64,000 bases of DNA, taken from positions 2,294,001-2,358,000 of the forward strand of contig NZ_CP108032.1 of NCBI RefSeq assembly GCF_036169555.1. Reading direction: 5' to 3'. The notes beneath the pieces are model-generated. The model worked only from the letters and a program-made list of their open reading frames with translations, was not told where the DNA came from and did no database searches. Below, one piece after another: positions 42,327-51,541 of this stretch; the stretch's first letter is position 1, and every line of letters starts with the position of its first letter. A program made the translations under genes and the position numbers. Source of the DNA: Streptomyces sp. NBC_00306 (GTDB lineage: Bacteria > Actinomycetota > Actinomycetes > Streptomycetales > Streptomycetaceae).

Positions 42327-44074
42327 TCCGCTTCGACAACGTGTCGGTGACCTACGGCGATGCCGCGGCGCCCGCGATCAGCGGTGTCGATCTGACCGTT
42401 CCCGAAGGGGAGCTGGTGCTCCTCGTCGGTCCGTCGGGGGTCGGCAAGTCGACACTGCTGGGCGCGGTGTCCGGCCTGGTGCCCCACTTCACCGGCGGCA
42501 CCCTGCGCGGTCGCGTCACCGTCGGCGGCCGTGACACCCGCACGCACAAGCCGCGCGAACTGGCGGACCTCGTCGGCACGGTGGGCCAGGACCCCCTGGC
42601 CCACTTCGTCACCGACACGGTCGAGGACGAGCTGGCGTACGGCATGGAGTCGCTCGGTCTCGCGCCCGCTGTGATGCGCCGGAGGGTCGAGGAGACGCTG
42701 GATCTGCTCGGCCTGGCGGAGCTGCGCGACCGGCCGATCGCCACGCTCTCCGGCGGGCAGCAGCAACGGGTCGCGATCGGCTCGGTGCTCACCCCGCACC
42801 CGCGCGTGCTGGTCCTCGACGAGCCGACGTCCGCGCTGGACCCGGCCGCGGCGGAAGAGGTGCTGGCGGTCCTCCAGCGGCTGGTGCACGACCTCGGCAC
42901 CACGGTGCTGATGGCCGAGCACCGGCTGGAGCGGGTGGTGCAGTACGCGGACCAGGTCATCCTGCTGCCCGGGCCCGGCATGGCTCCCGTGATCGGTGAA
43001 CCGGCCGGGGTGATGGCGGCGTCGCCGGTGTACCCGCCCGTGGTGGGCCTCGGACGGCTGGCGGGCTGGGACCCGCTGCCGCTGTCCGTGCGGGATGCCC
43101 GGCGCCGGGCATCCGGCCTCCGGGAGCGTCTGGCGGGCCTCTCCCCCACCAGGACCGGACGGGAAGAGGGCGATCGGGGTCCCGAGGGGCCCGGCCCGGA
43201 CCGGGCCTCCGCTACGGACCGGGCTTCCGGTACGGACCGGGCTTCCGGACGCCGGAAGCTCATGCCCCTCCGGGGCGCGGCCGCGGGCCGGGAGACGGGC
43301 CCGGCGCAGGCAGGACCGACGGACCACCTCGCCGTCACCACCCGGCTCGGCGTGCGCCGCGGCCGCGTGGAGGCGCTGCGCGGAGTCGGCATCACGGTCG
43401 GCGCCGGCGAGACCGTGGCACTGATGGGGCGCAACGGCGCCGGGAAGTCGACCCTCCTCTCCGCCCTCGTCGGCATGGTCGAACCGGCCACGGGCAGCGT
43501 CCTGGTGGGCGGTCTCACCCCGCACCGGACCAGCCCCCGCGAGCTCATCCGGCAGGTCGGGCTCGTGCCGCAGGAGCCGCGCGACCTGCTGTACGCGGAC
43601 ACCGTCGCCGCCGAGTGCGCGGCCGCCGACGCCGACGCGGGTGCCGAGCCGGGCTCCTGCCGTGCGCTGGTCGGTGCGCTGCTGCCCGGCGTGCAGGACG
43701 CCGCACATCCGCGCGATCTCTCCGAGGGACAGCGGCTCGCGCTCGCGCTGGCCGTCGTGCTCACCGGGCGTCCGCCGCTGCTGCTCCTCGACGAGCCGAC
43801 CCGCGGTCTGGACTACGCGGCGAAGGCCCGGCTCGTCGGTGTGCTCCAGGGTCTCGCGCGCGAGGGGCACGGCATCGTGCTGGCCACGCACGACGTGGAG
43901 CTGGCGGCGGAACTGGCGCACCGGGTGGTGATCCTGGCCGACGGCGAGATCGTCGCCGACGGGCCGACGGCCGACGTCGTCGTCTCGTCACCCGCCTTCG
44001 CGCCGCAGGTCGCCAAGATCCTGGCCCCCCAGCCCTGGCTGACCGTCTCCGAGGTCCGGGAAGCGCTGCGATGA
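42323..44074 (+). CDS. ECF transporter ATPase, two ABC domains fused
   Basis: A 583-residue protein with two complete nucleotide-binding domains, corresponding to EcfA and EcfA'. Domain 1 (1-270) has Walker A 'GPSGVGKST', signature 'LSGGQQQRVAIG' and Walker B 'VLVLDEPTSALD'. Domain 2 (335-583) has Walker A 'GRNGAGKST', a weaker signature 'LSEGQRLALALA' and Walker B 'LLLLDEPTRGLD'. The linker contains three copies of 'TDRASG'-like units caused by an 18-bp tandem repeat near 43200-43255. GTG overlaps the EcfT stop (GTGA). Confidence 0.95.
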   Translation: MIRFDNVSVTYGDAAAPAISGVDLTVPEGELVLLVGPSGVGKSTLLGAVSGLVPHFTGGTLRGRVTVGGRDTRTHKPRELADLVGTVGQDPLAHFVTDTVEDELAYGMESLGLAPAVMRRRVEETLDLLGLAELRDRPIATLSGGQQQRVAIGSVLTPHPRVLVLDEPTSALDPAAAEEVLAVLQRLVHDLGTTVLMAEHRLERVVQYADQVILLPGPGMAPVIGEPAGVMAASPVYPPVVGLGRLAGWDPLPLSVRDARRRASGLRERLAGLSPTRTGREEGDRGPEGPGPDRASATDRASGTDRASGRRKLMPLRGAAAGRETGPAQAGPTDHLAVTTRLGVRRGRVEALRGVGITVGAGETVALMGRNGAGKSTLLSALVGMVEPATGSVLVGGLTPHRTSPRELIRQVGLVPQEPRDLLYADTVAAECAAADADAGAEPGSCRALVGALLPGVQDAAHPRDLSEGQRLALALAVVLTGRPPLLLLDEPTRGLDYAAKARLVGVLQGLAREGHGIVLATHDVELAAELAHRVVILADGEIVADGPTADVVVSSPAFAPQVAKILAPQPWLTVSEVREALR

Positions 44075-45018
44075 CGACAGCACGTCCGGTGCGCCTCGGC
44101 CCCCGTTCCATCCTCGCGCTCGCACTGGTGAGTGCGGTCGGCGTGGTCGCCTTCGGCTGGCCGCTGCTCGCCGACCCCGGGTCCGGTCTCGCCCACTCCG
44201 CGGACGCGCCCTGGCTGTTCGCCGCGCTGCTTCCGCTGCTCGTGGCCGTCGTCGTCGCGACGATCGCGGACAGCGGCATGGACGCCAAAGCGGTGGCCAT
44301 GCTCGGCGTCCTCGCCGCGGTCGGGGCGGCGCTGCGTCCGCTCGGCGCCGGGACCGCGGGCCTGGAGCCCATGTTCTTCCTGATGGTCCTCAGCGGCAGG
44401 GTGCTGGGGCCGGGCTTCGGCTTCGTCCTGGGCTCGGTCACGATGTTCGCGTCCGCGCTGCTCACCGGCGGGGTCGGGCCCTGGATGCCGTTCCAGATGC
44501 TGTCGATGGGCTGGTTCACGATGGGCGCGGGGCTGCTGCCGGGAGCCGGGAGGCTGCGCGGCCGTGCCGAGGTGCTGATGCTCGGCGCGTACGGCGCGGT
44601 CGCGGCGTTCGTCTACGGCACGATCATGAACCTCCAGGGCTGGACGTACATCGGCGGGTTGTCGTCGGGGATCTCCTTCCGGCCGGGCGATCCGGTCCAC
44701 GACAACCTGGTGCGCTTTCTGGCCTATTGCGCGGCGACGTCGTTCGGCTGGGACCTCGGGCGGGCGGCGCTGACGGTCGTCCTGACGCTCACGGTCGGCT
44801 CGACCGTCCTCAAGGCGCTGCGCCGTGCCACGCGCCGGGCGGCGTTCGAGGCGCCGGTCGCGTTCGAGGGTGCGGCCGGGGGTGCGGCCGGGCCCGCGGG
44901 GCCGGCCGCGTCCGGAGGTCCGATCGCGTCCGAGGGACCGGCAGATCCGGACCGGGGCCCGGGCTCGGGTCTCTCCCCGGACCCGGGTCGGGGCCCGGGA
45001 GGGGCCCCGACCGCGTGA
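44071..45018 (+). CDS. ECF transporter substrate-binding (S) component, cobalamin-type
   Basis: A 315-residue membrane protein. About six helices span residues 12-255 and contain the ECF S-component pattern ('PMFFLMVLSGRVLGPGFGFVLGSVTMFASALLTGGVGPWMPFQM' region), followed by a Gly/Ala/Pro-rich cytoplasmic tail of about 55 residues. The riboswitch at the head of the operon indicates cobalamin as the substrate (CbrT-like). ATG overlaps the ATPase stop (ATGA). It ends 12 bases before the convergent thiolase gene. Confidence 0.88.
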   Translation: MTTARPVRLGPRSILALALVSAVGVVAFGWPLLADPGSGLAHSADAPWLFAALLPLLVAVVVATIADSGMDAKAVAMLGVLAAVGAALRPLGAGTAGLEPMFFLMVLSGRVLGPGFGFVLGSVTMFASALLTGGVGPWMPFQMLSMGWFTMGAGLLPGAGRLRGRAEVLMLGAYGAVAAFVYGTIMNLQGWTYIGGLSSGISFRPGDPVHDNLVRFLAYCAATSFGWDLGRAALTVVLTLTVGSTVLKALRRATRRAAFEAPVAFEGAAGGAAGPAGPAASGGPIASEGPADPDRGPGSGLSPDPGRGPGGAPTA

Positions 45019-45030
45019 CCGTCCCGCCCG

Positions 45031-46274
<1,244 letters not shown>

Positions 46275-46375
46275 CTGAGAAGTCTTATGAGTGCTACCCC
46301 CGGTACGCAAGGGCCTTGCACGCCCCCGCTGCGGACTTGGCGCGCAACAGTTCCCGCCGCGGCCCTTGCCACTTG

Positions 46376-46391
46376 TAGAACTCGTTACTAG
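46376..46391. promoter_or_regulatory. degenerate KstR-type operator, site G
   Basis: TAGAACTCGTTACTAG has the central AAC-nn-GTT and near-palindromic TAG/CTA flanks, with one position off the consensus. It lies about 96 bases upstream of CYP125 and next to the second dyad at 46404. Confidence 0.6.
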
Positions 46392-46403
46392 CTTTCGGTC
46401 AAT

Positions 46404-46420
46404 TCTGATGGGTCGTCAGA
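46404..46420. promoter_or_regulatory. TCTGACG-n3-CGTCAGA dyad, site 5
   Basis: TCTGATGGGTCGTCAGA fits the shared 17-bp dyad with one change in the left arm. It is 12 bases from KstR-like box G and about 67 bases upstream of the CYP125 start. Confidence 0.65.
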
Positions 46421-46487
46421 GATCCGGTGCCCTCGGGCACCGCCGCCGGACCCCGCCGGACCCCGCCGCGAGACCCTGGAGTTGACG

Positions 46488-47744
46488 TTGAAGCTGCCGA
46501 AGGACTGCCCCCATCTGCCCGCAGGGTTCGACTTCACCGACCCCGACCTGCTCCAAGCCCGCGTCCCGCACCCCGAGTTCGCCCAGATGCGGCAGACCGC
46601 ACCGGTCTGGTGGTGCGCGCAGCCGGCCGGCATCTCCGGTTTCCAGGACGAGGGGTACTGGGCGGTCACCCGGCACGCCGACGTGAAGCATGTCTCGACC
46701 CACCCGGAACTGTTCTCGTCCAACACCAACACCGCGGTCATCCGCTTCAACGAATCCATCAGCCGGGACCAGATCGAGGTCCAGAAGCTGATCATGCTCA
46801 ACATGGACCCGCCGGAACACACCCGGGTGCGCCAGATCGTCCAGCGCGGCTTCACCCCCCGCGCCGTGCGGTCCCTCCAGGACGCTCTGCGCTCACGGGC
46901 CCGCGGCATCGTGGAGAACGCGCGGGCGGGCGCGAAGAGCGACGGCAGTTTCGACTTCGTCACCGAGATCGCGGTGGAACTCCCGCTCCAGGCGATCGCC
47001 GAACTCATCGGCGTACCGCAGGAGGACCGGGCCAAGATCTTCGACTGGTCCAACAAGATGGCGGCGTACGACGATCCGGAGTACGCCATCACCGAGGAGA
47101 TCGGCGCCGAGGCGGCGATGGAGATCGTCTCGTACTCGATGAACCTCGCCGCGGCCCGCAAGGAGTGCCCGGCCAAGGACATCGTCAGCACACTGGTCGC
47201 CGCGGAGGACGAGGGCAACCTCTCCAACGACGAGTTCGGCTTCTTCGTGATCCTGCTGGCGGTGGCCGGAAACGAGACCACACGCAATGCCATCAGCCAT
47301 GGCATGCACGCCTTCCTCACCCATCCGGACCAGTGGGAGCTCTACAAGCGCGAGCGCCCCGAGACGGCGGCCGAGGAGATCGTGCGCTGGGCGACCCCCG
47401 TCGTCTCCTTCCAGCGCACCGCGACCCAGGACCTCACACTCGGCGGGCAGCGGATCAGAAAGGGCGACCGGGTCGGGATCTTCTACTCGTCCGCCAACAA
47501 CGACCCCGAGGTCTTCGACGCCCCCGAGCGGTTCGACATCACCCGCGACCCCAACCCGCACCTCGGCTTCGGCGGCGGAGGCCCGCACTTCTGCCTCGGC
47601 AAGTCGCTCGCGGTGATGGAGATCAACCTGATCTTCAACGCGATAGCGGACGTGCTGCCGGACCTGCGTCTGGCGGGCGATCCCCGGAGGCTGCGCTCGG
47701 CCTGGCTGAACGGGATCAAGGAACTGCAAGTGACCGTCGGCTGA
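46488..47744 (+). CDS. cyp125: CYP125-type steroid C26(27)-monooxygenase
   Basis: A 418-residue P450. The I-helix is 'AVAGNETTRNAI', the ExxR helix 'AAEEIVRWATPVVSFQRTA', and the heme loop 'FGGGGPHFCLG'. 'FDFTDPDLL', 'IEVQKLIMLNMDPPEHTRVR', 'ELPLQAIAELIGVPQEDR' and 'LRSAWLNGIKELQV' follow mycobacterial CYP125A1 along the full length. That enzyme hydroxylates the terminal methyl of cholesterol or cholestenone to start side-chain breakdown. The start is a TTG; TTG 46488 is chosen because GGAG lies six bases upstream (TTG 46482 is in frame too). Electrons may come from the ferredoxin at 35.9 kb. Confidence 0.92.
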   Translation: MKLPKDCPHLPAGFDFTDPDLLQARVPHPEFAQMRQTAPVWWCAQPAGISGFQDEGYWAVTRHADVKHVSTHPELFSSNTNTAVIRFNESISRDQIEVQKLIMLNMDPPEHTRVRQIVQRGFTPRAVRSLQDALRSRARGIVENARAGAKSDGSFDFVTEIAVELPLQAIAELIGVPQEDRAKIFDWSNKMAAYDDPEYAITEEIGAEAAMEIVSYSMNLAAARKECPAKDIVSTLVAAEDEGNLSNDEFGFFVILLAVAGNETTRNAISHGMHAFLTHPDQWELYKRERPETAAEEIVRWATPVVSFQRTATQDLTLGGQRIRKGDRVGIFYSSANNDPEVFDAPERFDITRDPNPHLGFGGGGPHFCLGKSLAVMEINLIFNAIADVLPDLRLAGDPRRLRSAWLNGIKELQVTVG

Positions 47745-47861
47745 ACCAGAGGGATCCGAAGGGAGCAGGAGAGCCAGGGGAGCCATGGAGTGAGAACCCG
47801 GCCACTTCCGCGCACCCTCTCACGCCCCGGCGGGTAGATTCCTCGCTCAGGGGGTGAGCTG

Positions 47862-48569
47862 ATGCGTCAAACCAGCGTGCAGCAGAAGAAGTTCGCCTGG
47901 ATGGGACGGGAGCGGTTGACCCGTCTCATCAGTGCGATGGCCATCGGAGCACTCACGGGGTTGGCCCTGTTCAGCGCCACACAGGTGACCGGTCGCAATC
48001 TCTTCATCATCACCGGCAGCGTGGCCGGCCTCGTGGCCGTTCTTGTCATGGAGGCGTACGGGCGAGGCGCCCGGCTTTCCGAGGTCAAAGTCACCGTGCC
48101 CCAGCTGAGCGAGTTCACGTTCGTGGTCAACAATGACGCTCGCCAGGTGGCGTGGCAGCTCTTCGTCGAGACGGTGACACGCGTCTCCACCCAGCCGTTG
48201 GCAAGTGACGAGGGAAACATCCGTGAGGCCTTGAGCTCGCTGTACGGCCTGTTCGCGACCACACGTGACACCTTGAAGGGCAGCCGCCCTTCCCTGGCCG
48301 TCTCGAGTGGCCAGACGGTCGAGTATCTGGCCGTCACCATGCTCAACCAGGAACTACGGCCGTTCCTCTCCCTGTGGCACCCCCGCCTCGGCACGTACGA
48401 GCGTGAACATCCGGACTCGTCCGAGTCGAACTGGCCAGACAACGCAGCGTGTCGCGAAGAACTGCGCGTTGTGCAGGGGCACTTACACACCTATGCGCTT
48501 GGATTCGCGCGTCTGGCGGGCGTGCAGGACGCTGCCGCACTGGTGGGGACACGAAGCCCGTCGTCGTAG
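47862..48569 (+). CDS. membrane protein of unknown function beside the TIR gene
   Basis: A 235-residue protein with two membrane helices near the N-terminus (about 22-43 and 47-64, 'AMAIGALTGLALFSATQVTG' and 'LFIITGSVAGLVAVLV') and a soluble helical domain of ~165 residues. No family is recognised. Base composition is visibly lower in GC than in the neighbours. It ends seven bases before the convergent TIR/beta-propeller gene of similar composition. ATG 47862 with GGGGGTGAG upstream. Confidence 0.8.
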   Translation: MRQTSVQQKKFAWMGRERLTRLISAMAIGALTGLALFSATQVTGRNLFIITGSVAGLVAVLVMEAYGRGARLSEVKVTVPQLSEFTFVVNNDARQVAWQLFVETVTRVSTQPLASDEGNIREALSSLYGLFATTRDTLKGSRPSLAVSSGQTVEYLAVTMLNQELRPFLSLWHPRLGTYEREHPDSSESNWPDNAACREELRVVQGHLHTYALGFARLAGVQDAAALVGTRSPSS

Positions 48570-48576
48570 CGGCGGC

Positions 48577-51375
48577 TCACCTTCGGCACCGCAGGTCGGG
48601 CGGTGGCGTGGTGCCGACGTACTTGCGCCACTCCGAGCGGGAGAGGTCGCGCCCGGAGGACGCGCAGGCGGTGTTCCCCCACGTGGCGGGGGCCAGGGAC
48701 CATCGCTGCAGCTCCCCGATGTCCCCACTCCCCTCCACAGCGACGTAAAGCGTCCTGTTGTCCCCGGTGAAGGCCAGGGCCGATGCTGCCGCCAGGTACG
48801 GAGCCCCCAGGTCGAGTGTCCCGACGGTCTCGTCGTTCTCGATGTTCGTGATGGCGACAGAGTCATCCCGGAGCCGCTGCGCGAGGAGCGAGCCGTCACC
48901 GCTGATCGCAAAGGCACCTTCCAGTTCACGATCGTCACCGACCGTCCGCTCGAAGCGGCGGTCCCGCAGGTTCCACAACCGGATCGAGCGACCCGCTTCC
49001 TGTTGGACCGCCAGATAGGAGCCCGCGAACTGCACTTCCATCGCCCCGGGCAGAGAGATTTCTTGAGCAGTCCCCCGTTCGATGTCGACGAGGCGTACTC
49101 CGCTCTCGGTGACGATCGCCGCACGTGAGGCCGTCGGATCGATCGCCGCAGTGCGTACGTAGAGCTGCTCGAACGGCTGACCAGAGCCCTCCGGAGCCGG
49201 GATTTCCCTGAGGACGCGCCCGTTTGCCGCGTCTCGTACGAGTACCACGTCGGTGTCCGTGACGGTGACGAAGCGCTTCCTGTCGAGCGACAGGGACGCC
49301 GCCTTCACCGCGCCGGCAGGGTGCGAGGCCGGCCACGTCTCCCGCAGAGGGACACCGGCCGAGACCGCCCGCACCTCGGCGCCCCCGTTCGCCAACAGGG
49401 GGACAACGAGCGTCCGACCGTCGTTCCCGAATACCGGTGGGCCGTACTGAGGTGTCAGCTCCTCGCTCTCGTAGCTGTGCGAGAACGCGGGAGCGTGGAC
49501 GGTCACCCACAGGCCGCTGACGTCGGAAACCGCCACGGTCTCCTGGTCCGGACCCACTGTGAGCCAGGGCTCGGTGCAGGCGTTGCACGGAGGACCGAAG
49601 GCGATGTCGGCCCGCTCGGTGATGCGGCTCGGCTGTGAGAGATCCCAGAAAGCGACGCGTTTCCCGGAGGCGGAGATCACATGCTCGGTGTCACCGACGA
49701 AGGAGAGGGCGTCCCGGTTGACAGCGCCCGCCGCACTGATCTCCCGCGCTTCGGCTCGTTGCTTACCTGCCGGCGTGACCTCCGAGATGACGATCGACCC
49801 ACTGGTGGCTGTGGCGACCCGCCGTCCGTTGTGGGAGATGGCCAGTGCGGTCGGCCTCGGACCACGGCTGGTGGCCTCGGCCTTGTGATCGTCCAGACCG
49901 CCGGTCGGTACTCCCGTGTTCCACAACGGGAGCCAGGTGTCCCCATTGGAGTACGTGAACGACCCGCCGCCGGGCGAGAAGGCGTACGCGTAGTTGGCTG
50001 TGCCGAAACCGACGCTCGCGCTCCCGTCCCGCGCCAGCGCGGGGATACCCCTGCGCTCCCAGGTGCCGTTTGCGCCTTCGAAGAGGACCAGTTCACGGTC
50101 GGAGGGGACAGCCAGATCCTGCCAGTCGTCCTTCGTCCACTCCCTCGCCCTTCGCTGAAGGCCTCCGTCGAACAAGGCGATCTCGCCGGACTCGTCCCAG
50201 GTGACGACTGACCGGCCGGACGGAGAGACACCGACGAGCGAGGGTTTGCTTCCGGCCGGGATTTTCCGAGCGGCCCCCTTGCCCGTCCACAGGAGCGCCG
50301 TCGAACCGTCCGTCGCCACGACAGTGTCCCCCGCCGCGCTCATAGCCAGCCCTGTCACGGGTCGCCCCAGTCGAGCAACCACCTGCGTGGTGTAGGTCTT
50401 CGTGTCCCACCGCAGTACGTGGCCGCTCTTGGTTCCCGCCACCAGGAACTTCCGGTCGGCGGACCCGGCCACACGTTGCACGTCGGAGTCGGCCTGCAGA
50501 TACCGGACCAGATGAGGGCTGGCTGTCACAGCGCGCAACAACGCAGTACGGGTCTCCGCGCTCGGATCCATTCGATACGCCTCCACGGCCAGCAGTTGCG
50601 CAACGTCGAGGTTGGTGTCGCGGTTCGCGTCAGCGGCGGCGGCCAGCGCGCGAGCCTGGGCGATACGCGACTGGGCCTGTGCCTCCTGCGCGTTGCCCAC
50701 AGCGAGATACGCGGCGATCAGAGCGGCGACAAGGAGGAGTGCAAGGCCGGTGACCCCACCTCGCCGCTGCAGTCTCGCCCGCCGCTCCAGGACGATGTGC
50801 TCGCCCACGATGGTGTCCTTGTCGACTCCATGCAGTGGCGCGGCGATCTGCGCGACCTTGTTTCGGAGGTCGACATTGGACCGGTCGAGTTTCGCCGACG
50901 TGACCTGCCGCAGGTCCACCCAGAGCGGTTGTTCTGCGAACATCCCCCTGGCGGCGGGTGGAAGGGCATCGGTGACCTCCCAGTTCCAGTCACGAGCCTC
51001 GTCGTCCCATGCCAGCTCTCCTGAGGTGAGCGCCACGCATACACGTTCGGACCGTCGGTTCTCACGCCACCAGGCGACCTCGTCGTTCACCCATCTCGAG
51101 TGCGCAGCGCGTGGGGAGGCAAGCAGGACGAGCCACCGGGAGTCCGACAATGCGCGCCTGAGGCTCTGCGGCAGGTTGTCGTTGGCCGAGAGGTTGGTGT
51201 AGTCGCGGAACATCCGCAACCGCCTCGGCCGGTACCAGGGCGTGGCAAAGCGTTCGAGCCATCGCTGGAGAGTGGCGGCAAGCTCGCCACTCATCACTTG
51301 GCTGTACGAAATGAACCCGTCGTAGACGAATTCGTCTTCGGTGGCCGAGGCCCTCCGGGACGATAAGCCGCGCAA
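48577..51375 (-). CDS. TIR domain / transmembrane / WD40-like beta-propeller protein
   Basis: A 932-residue protein. Residues 15-170 are a TIR domain ('FVYDGFISYSQ', 'RMFRDYTNLSANDNLPQSLRRAL', 'WLVLLASPRAAHSRWVNDEVAWW'); Ser93-x-Trp95-x3-Glu99 is spaced as in NAD-cleaving TIRs. One membrane helix follows (about 208-227), then a helical region ('ARALAAAADANRDTNLDVAQLLAVEAY') and a large WD40-like propeller from about residue 280 to the end. The C-terminal 'WGNTACASSGRDLSRSEWRKYVG' is a motif seen at the end of similar propellers. The TTG at 51375 is uncertain because its purine-rich sequence abuts it. GC content is lower than the neighbours. Confidence 0.9.
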   Translation of the reverse strand: MRGLSSRRASATEDEFVYDGFISYSQVMSGELAATLQRWLERFATPWYRPRRLRMFRDYTNLSANDNLPQSLRRALSDSRWLVLLASPRAAHSRWVNDEVAWWRENRRSERVCVALTSGELAWDDEARDWNWEVTDALPPAARGMFAEQPLWVDLRQVTSAKLDRSNVDLRNKVAQIAAPLHGVDKDTIVGEHIVLERRARLQRRGGVTGLALLLVAALIAAYLAVGNAQEAQAQSRIAQARALAAAADANRDTNLDVAQLLAVEAYRMDPSAETRTALLRAVTASPHLVRYLQADSDVQRVAGSADRKFLVAGTKSGHVLRWDTKTYTTQVVARLGRPVTGLAMSAAGDTVVATDGSTALLWTGKGAARKIPAGSKPSLVGVSPSGRSVVTWDESGEIALFDGGLQRRAREWTKDDWQDLAVPSDRELVLFEGANGTWERRGIPALARDGSASVGFGTANYAYAFSPGGGSFTYSNGDTWLPLWNTGVPTGGLDDHKAEATSRGPRPTALAISHNGRRVATATSGSIVISEVTPAGKQRAEAREISAAGAVNRDALSFVGDTEHVISASGKRVAFWDLSQPSRITERADIAFGPPCNACTEPWLTVGPDQETVAVSDVSGLWVTVHAPAFSHSYESEELTPQYGPPVFGNDGRTLVVPLLANGGAEVRAVSAGVPLRETWPASHPAGAVKAASLSLDRKRFVTVTDTDVVLVRDAANGRVLREIPAPEGSGQPFEQLYVRTAAIDPTASRAAIVTESGVRLVDIERGTAQEISLPGAMEVQFAGSYLAVQQEAGRSIRLWNLRDRRFERTVGDDRELEGAFAISGDGSLLAQRLRDDSVAITNIENDETVGTLDLGAPYLAAASALAFTGDNRTLYVAVEGSGDIGELQRWSLAPATWGNTACASSGRDLSRSEWRKYVGTTPPPDLRCRR

Positions 51376-51541
51376 CTCCCCAACCCCCCTGAACCCGATG
51401 AACAGGAGAATGCTAGGGATCAGAGCTTGATCACCGTGGTGAAAGGGGACAACTGACGTCCCGGATGCGGCTGCGCCGCGAGGAATGTCGCGCGTGAACC
51501 GGCCGGACTGCCCCCTCCCCGTGGATCAGTGGCGTGCGCGA

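Noticed and set aside
41216..44074. A 952-codon open frame joining EcfT region and ATPases
   Set aside because: The first ~370 codons are a shadow of ecfT in another frame; the ATPase gene starts at GTG 42323 overlapping the ecfT stop.
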